64,000 bases of DNA. Source: Nonlabens antarcticus. Lineage in GTDB: Bacteria > Bacteroidota > Bacteroidia > Flavobacteriales > Flavobacteriaceae. The notes beneath the pieces were generated by a model. That model was not told where the DNA came from and made no database searches. It was given only the letters and a program-made list of their open reading frames with translations. The stretch is from NCBI RefSeq assembly GCF_015356755.1, contig NZ_JADFCO010000059.1, positions 43,719-107,718 of the forward strand. The letters are read 5' to 3'. Below, piece after piece: positions 60,690 to 64,000 of the stretch (its first letter is position 1; each line of letters begins with the position of its first letter). Position numbers and translations under genes: made by a program.

Positions 60690-61721
60690 TTAGATTCCGA
60701 TGGAACTTGATTTGATGGCCACTTCTGCGCCACGTCTCAATCGCTTAAAAACTCGAAGCGCTATTTGTGCCTGACTTACTGGAATACTCGGCACTATGGG
60801 CAATCCTGATTTACTTATCATTTTAAAAGCCAATGCTTTTTCATTGGCTGGCAATTTCATCAATGCTGAAAAATATAGGTTTGGGTTCTTTACAAAGGTC
60901 TTTTTAGCTTTGTAGGTCTCTGCGTAATTGCGCTTATATCCAAATGTCTTATCAAATGTTTTTTCCGCTTTCGCGAAAAATGTATCTCTATCAAAACCAC
61001 GCTTCACTTTTTTTCCGTGCATCTCTACTTCGGATGCTTTGTGCTTACTTCCTGGGGAAAGGCTTATAGAATTTGAAGCATCCTTTCGGCTAACGATAAT
61101 ATGAATGTGACTTTGGTTTCCTGCTTTCGGCATTCCCTGAACTATCCGTTTTCCGTTTTGTTGATGTGGCGCTTGGCGTTCCAGTTTGGCAATTTCCTTT
61201 TCCATTTTCTTAATATTCCCTTCAGCTCGTCCTTCTTGAATATTTCGGATATCCGTTTTGAGCTGAAGTATTTTTGTGGCGAAAGGTTGGTTTTCTTTTA
61301 TCTGAAAGTCCGTACCCTTGAAGGTTCTTTGATGTTCAATTTTAGCGTAATATTTTATGTCGTCTATTGATATAGGTCGTCCATTGATTTCCCGATTGAA
61401 GCTGGCAACATAATCTTTCATTAGCTCACGAGTGTAGGTTTTTAAATCTTCACGACTGTTCTGTAATCTGTTCAATTCATACTTGGAAGGACTGACCGTT
61501 ATGGAATAAAATTTAGGTTCTTTCTTTTTCAATTTTGCGGTGTTTCCATCAATTTCCTTTACCACTTCTTCTGCGGAAATCTCGTCGCCATATTGATTGA
61601 AAAAATGTTCCATATCTGCTTCCTTTATCCCTTCATTTTCTTTCTCTAAATAGCCTACAAAATCGGCTGAACTTTGTGAGTAATTTGTTCCTAATTTCTG
61701 TGGTGTGATTGTGATATACAT
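60690..61721 (-). CDS. mobB: MobB: relaxase (DUF5712 type)
   Basis: A 343-residue mobilisation relaxase. FYSITVSPSKYELNRL (about 71-86) and the His triad-like metal site QSHIHIIVSRKDASN (about 203-215) mark a HUH-type enzyme; a Tyr such as in DDIKYYAKIEHQRTF (about 120-134) may be the nicking residue. Basic stretches and ISLSPGSKHKASEV follow. It nicks oriT and leads the strand into the recipient. An imperfect copy of the GCTTTCGCGAAAGC motif at 60967 encodes part of TFFAKAEKTF. Confidence 0.78.
   Translation of the reverse strand: MYITITPQKLGTNYSQSSADFVGYLEKENEGIKEADMEHFFNQYGDEISAEEVVKEIDGNTAKLKKKEPKFYSITVSPSKYELNRLQNSREDLKTYTRELMKDYVASFNREINGRPISIDDIKYYAKIEHQRTFKGTDFQIKENQPFATKILQLKTDIRNIQEGRAEGNIKKMEKEIAKLERQAPHQQNGKRIVQGMPKAGNQSHIHIIVSRKDASNSISLSPGSKHKASEVEMHGKKVKRGFDRDTFFAKAEKTFDKTFGYKRNYAETYKAKKTFVKNPNLYFSALMKLPANEKALAFKMISKSGLPIVPSIPVSQAQIALRVFKRLRRGAEVAIKSSSIGI
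60967..60980. repeat. Imperfect copy of the recurrent palindrome (copy 6)
   Basis: GCTTTCGCGAAAAA: the central ten bases TTTCGCGAAA are intact, but the right arm has lost GC. It lies in mobB. Confidence 0.6.
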
Positions 61722-61731
61722 AGTTCAAAAA

Positions 61732-62112
61732 TTAGAGTTCGTTCTTTAAGTTTCGCTTTTCGCGAAAGCGCACTTCTTTCTTTTCTTCCGCATATTTCTT
61801 TTCCACAATCAGCGGTTTTTTTTCTGGCTCTTCTGTTTCAAAAAGTGATTGAATCATAGCCACCGTAGGTTTGGTTTGTGTCTTTTCCACATCTCGCATT
61901 ATGGCAATAACCGCATTGATTCTTTTGAGCAATTTAGCTTCGATGGTTCGCCCCGTTGGACCTAATTTTTCTTTTGGCGAAATTTCATTATAGAAGAAAA
62001 AATCTAGCATTGTAGCCATCGCCTCGGTGTGCGATTTGAAGTAAGTACGTGAGAACGTTTGGAAACGTTTTGCAGTTTCCTTTTTAAATCTAATTCCAAT
62101 AAATGAGTCCAT
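61732..62112 (-). CDS. mobA: MobA: BfmA/BtgA-type mobilisation accessory protein
   Basis: 126 residues. The N-terminal part is a ribbon-helix-helix-like DNA-binding domain (FIGIRFKKETAKRFQTFSRT, then SHTEAMATMLDFFFYNE), as in BfmA/BtgA proteins. The C-terminal part is basic and acidic, without fixed structure (KKYAEEKKEVRFREKRN). It probably binds oriT and recruits the relaxase MobB, encoded 10 bases downstream. The repeats upstream of its start codon are its natural targets. Confidence 0.8.
   Translation of the reverse strand: MDSFIGIRFKKETAKRFQTFSRTYFKSHTEAMATMLDFFFYNEISPKEKLGPTGRTIEAKLLKRINAVIAIMRDVEKTQTKPTVAMIQSLFETEEPEKKPLIVEKKYAEEKKEVRFREKRNLKNEL
61754..61770. repeat. Imperfect copy of the recurrent palindrome (copy 7)
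   Basis: CGCTTTTCGCGAAAGCG has one extra T in the left arm. It lies at the 3' end of mobA and is read as VRFREKR. Confidence 0.65.
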
Positions 62113-62304
62113 ATTTCGCCGATTTGTCGCAAAATCATCCCTAAAAATGGGCGTTAACAGCCCGTTTGTCGCAAATCGTTAACTGTCAGGAAATTATAAT
62201 ATATTCAATTCGCTGATTATCAGCTATTTGAAAACGAAAAGGAATCCGAAACATCGCGCAGCGTGTTACCCTCTTGCTATTCCTTTTCGTCCCGCTCGCG
62301 GGAC
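62113..62304. other. Probable oriT / mob control region
   Basis: Directly upstream of mobA. TTTGTCGCAAA occurs twice (62123-62133 and 62165-62175), 42 bases apart, with the hairpin GGGC-GTTAACA-GCCC (62149-62163) between. Further on, ACGAAAAGGAAT (62234-62245) and ATTCCTTTTCGT (62279-62290) are perfect 12-bp arms, and GTCCCGC-TC-GCGGGAC (62289-62304) forms a strong hairpin. Spaced repeats plus strong hairpins beside mobA are typical of transfer origins. The following bases to 62492 show no gene or further structure that I can support. Confidence 0.55.
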
Positions 62305-62492
62305 AAAAATCCATACAATCTGGCTAAAAAGCCAATTGCCATTTTCAGGGAAAATGATTTTCCGATATGTTATTTTTCGATGTGTAAGATTATCGGCGAA
62401 AGTCGAAAAGTGGATAACCCTACTTTAATTTGAATGCTGAATTTCAGCGATATAAAGATACGCTTTTTTTTGACTTGATATTAATTGCAGAC

Positions 62493-62520
62493 AAAAACAC
62501 CTCTAAAATTTTAGAGGTGT
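62493..62520 (-). terminator. Terminator of the small gene at 62543
   Basis: A perfect 24-bp palindrome (62497-62520, arms ACACCTCTAAAA and TTTTAGAGGTGT) is followed on the minus strand by TTTTTG. Confidence 0.75.
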
Positions 62521-62542
62521 TCGATGCTCTATTTTAATGGTG

Positions 62543-62740
62543 CTACATATTGAAAATAAAATTATAAGTGTATAAGTTTTTAATCATTTCTTCGTCAATC
62601 AAGTTTTCATAATCTGCACCAGTTTCTTCCACATATTTTTTTATGGAATCCCCATAAAGATGTGTTACGTGTTCTCTCGAAACCTGTAAAAGTTCCTCTT
62701 GTTTTTCCTCGCTCAAATCTTGAAATTTTATGTAAATCAT
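62543..62740 (-). CDS. Small acidic hypothetical protein (65 aa)
   Basis: A 65-residue soluble protein, MIYIKFQDLSEEKQEELL..., helical and acidic, with no Cys or membrane segment. It follows the DUF6876 gene by 12 bases on the same strand and has its own terminator, so the two form a small operon. Such accessory genes are common near ssb in Bacteroidota conjugative elements; the function is unknown. Confidence 0.55.
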   Translation of the reverse strand: MIYIKFQDLSEEKQEELLQVSREHVTHLYGDSIKKYVEETGADYENLIDEEMIKNLYTYNFIFNM

Positions 62741-62752
62741 AGCTTCAAAATT

Positions 62753-63133
62753 TTAATATTCGCTTGGTAACATCAGCGTATCATTTACAAAAAATAAACG
62801 CAGTTCATCGAGCGGAAAATCGGTTGCCCGATATCCGTGTTTTTCCAAAATATTGTCGTTGCCATCGCTGTAAATTATCTCTGCTTCATAGCCTGTAAAA
62901 TCCTGTTTATCTTCGGGCAATCTTTTGAAGTCTATGGTTATAAATTCGCTTCGGTTCATCAGACTTTTTGCAATTACGGAAGTGTCCGTAATGAGCCAAA
63001 AACAATCTGCCGCATTAGCAAGATATTTTAGTCCGTCCGTAAAACGTGTTCTTAATAATGGGATTTGATAGAACATTTCCGTTCCGTGAAAATGTTGCAA
63101 TCCTTCTTTGATTTCGTTAACTTGTGCTTTCAT
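62753..63133 (-). CDS. DUF6876-type accessory protein
   Basis: A 126-residue soluble protein: GLQHFHGTEMFYQIPLL at the start, then YLANAADCFWLITDTSV, the stretch FITIDFKRLPEDKQDFTGYE and DFPLDELRLFFVND at the end. This matches a family of plasmid and conjugative-element proteins annotated DUF6876, without known activity. It is transcribed after the ssb terminator, apparently from a promoter within the 30-base gap or by readthrough. Confidence 0.6.
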   Translation of the reverse strand: MKAQVNEIKEGLQHFHGTEMFYQIPLLRTRFTDGLKYLANAADCFWLITDTSVIAKSLMNRSEFITIDFKRLPEDKQDFTGYEAEIIYSDGNDNILEKHGYRATDFPLDELRLFFVNDTLMLPSEY

Positions 63134-63160
63134 TGTTTTGCTTTTTTAAATTAGTGAATA

Positions 63161-63201
63161 ATGAAAAAGAGGGCGCAACTTCTCACGGGAACGCCCTCTT
63201 T
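63161..63201 (-). terminator. Terminator of ssb
   Basis: A perfect 10-bp stem, AAAGAGGGCG (63166-63175) with CGCCCTCTTT (63192-63201), and a T-run on the minus strand, 10 bases after the ssb stop codon. Confidence 0.8.
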
Positions 63202-63211
63202 ATTTTAAGAT

Positions 63212-63556
63212 TTACTTGTCGTCTTTGCTTCCAAGTAAAAGAATTTCATCGGCTACAACTTCCGTAACATAGCGTTGTTCGTTATCATCATTTGTATAAC
63301 TTCGGGTTTTAAGTTTTCCCGATATTCCAACTTCTTTGCCTTTAACAACATACTTCTCTACAATTTCGGCAGTTTTGCCCCAAGCTACTACGGTATGCCA
63401 ATTCGTGTCCGTTTGCTTGTTGCCTTCTTTGTCCTTGTAATACTCATTTGTTGCTAATGAAAAACGGGCTACTTTCTTTCCGCTTTCAAGGTTCGTAATG
63501 GTTGGCTCTTGTCCAACGTTTCCGATTAACTGTACGTGATTTTTAATAGTACTCAT
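63212..63556 (-). CDS. ssb: Single-stranded DNA-binding protein
   Basis: A 114-residue OB-fold protein: MSTIKNHVQLIGNVGQEPTI, ARFSLATNEYYKDKEGNK, TNWHTVVAWGKTAEIVEKYV and the closing EVVADEILLLG. This is SSB without the long acidic C-terminal tail (it ends GSKDDK), as in many element-borne copies. It protects the transferred single strand during conjugation and probably works with the element's own replication genes. Confidence 0.93.
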   Translation of the reverse strand: MSTIKNHVQLIGNVGQEPTITNLESGKKVARFSLATNEYYKDKEGNKQTDTNWHTVVAWGKTAEIVEKYVVKGKEVGISGKLKTRSYTNDDNEQRYVTEVVADEILLLGSKDDK

Positions 63557-64000
63557 AATAAAAAGATTTGTGTCTGCTTTGTTACAGACTGGTTTATATT
63601 TCCCTTATTTGATTTAAACTGAATTAAATTTTAAGGGGTGTTTGTTCTTTTCTTCTGTGCGCCGCACAATGGATAGAGTGGGTTTTGTCAAGACTTTTAG
63701 GGAATAAATCAGGTGTGTTTGCGACGTAGTAAAATGCTCGCATTTTCAAGGAAGTAGAAACCTTATTTTTCACTAAAACTTGTATAGTCTTTACAAGTTC
63801 CATAAGGGCATTAGCAATTCTTTTAAACGCAGTTGCGTTTGAGCGTACCGACAGTTAAGCGAGATAAGCAGCTGTGGTTAAATTAGAATTGGTTATGTCG
63901 TGCCTGTTTTTCGCTGTACCGAAAAACAATAAAGGCTTTATCCATTATAAACCCCTTAAAATGTGTAAGGCAGCGGTTCGGTTTTTAAGGATTTTCGAGT
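63557..64000. other. Non-coding end region with four hairpins
   Basis: No gene is supported in these 444 bases. Four perfect-arm inverted repeats occur within 200 bases: AAAATGC-TC-GCATTTT (63731-63746), AACTTGTA...TACAAGTT (63777-63799), AAACGCA-GT-TGCGTTT (63825-63840) and GTTTTTCG...CGAAAAAC (63906-63927). The region could hold an untranslated RNA, a replication or transfer site, or a long leader of a gene beyond the window. Confidence 0.5.

Noticed and set aside
62228..62428. ORF of 66 codons in the oriT region
   Set aside because: It runs through strong inverted repeats and its product has no protein-like pattern.

Overview
The window reads as Flavobacteriaceae (Bacteroidota) DNA. It is AT-rich, it has a SusC/SusD pair and lipoproteins with Bacteroidota-type lipoboxes, it lacks Shine-Dalgarno sites, several promoters fit the Bacteroidota -33 TTTG / -7 TAnnTTTG pattern, and the mobile genes are of the CTnDOT type. 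A palindrome, GCTTTCGCGAAAGC, recurs in both the chromosomal and the mobile part. All calls come from reading the sequence; no database or folding search was run.

Region 1, about 1-19,100, is chromosome. It holds the end of a GH113-like glycosidase, a tiny DUF2256 zinc-ribbon gene, an M1 peptidase and an HD hydrolase. An arsenosugar-type block follows (two TIGR04282/TIGR04283 glycosyltransferases, a purine nucleoside phosphorylase and a DUF547 lipoprotein) without the ArsS/ArsM genes. Next come ruvC, a membrane protein with a GT2 glycosyltransferase, a TPR protein with a lipoprotein, a collagen-like lipoprotein, a HAD phosphatase, and a SusC-SusD-Calx-beta lipoprotein operon. The region ends with tRNA-Asp, its promoter and its terminator.

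Region 2, about 19,100 to beyond the window end, is the left and central part of an integrative conjugative element apparently inserted at the 3' end of tRNA-Asp. It opens with an IntDOT-like tyrosine recombinase. A metal-resistance cargo follows (about 22-38 kb): a His/Cys-rich exported protein, a CusA-type RND pump fused to its TolC-type outer-membrane channel, a CusB-type adaptor, a PII-like protein, two Fur-family regulators, two SpoIIAA-like proteins, a P1B-4 and a P1B-2 metal ATPase, an APC permease behind a structured leader, a YceI-like protein and a pair of paralogous tiny membrane proteins. Then come an RteC-like regulator, an excisionase-like HTH protein, a replication-type regulator with an AAA ATPase, and a MerTP/ArsR/GDCCVxC mercury module.

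The transfer machinery follows: an amidase divergent from a traE-F-G-I-J-K-M-N operon, whose late gene junctions carry three near-identical 13-nt hairpins. On the minus strand lies a five-gene defence operon: type III-like Mod and Res, a RES-domain-like protein, a DUF262/DUF1524 protein and an AlbA_2 protein, with its own promoter. Beyond it are mobC-mobB-mobA, a probable oriT, two small genes and ssb. The last 440 bases have no gene but four perfect-arm hairpins. The right end of the element is not in the window.

The strongest candidates for something undescribed are the composite defence operon with an embedded RES-like enzyme, the hairpin series at tra junctions, the paired RRNRRNKK micro-membrane proteins beside the Zn/Cd ATPase, and the APC-permease leader RNA.
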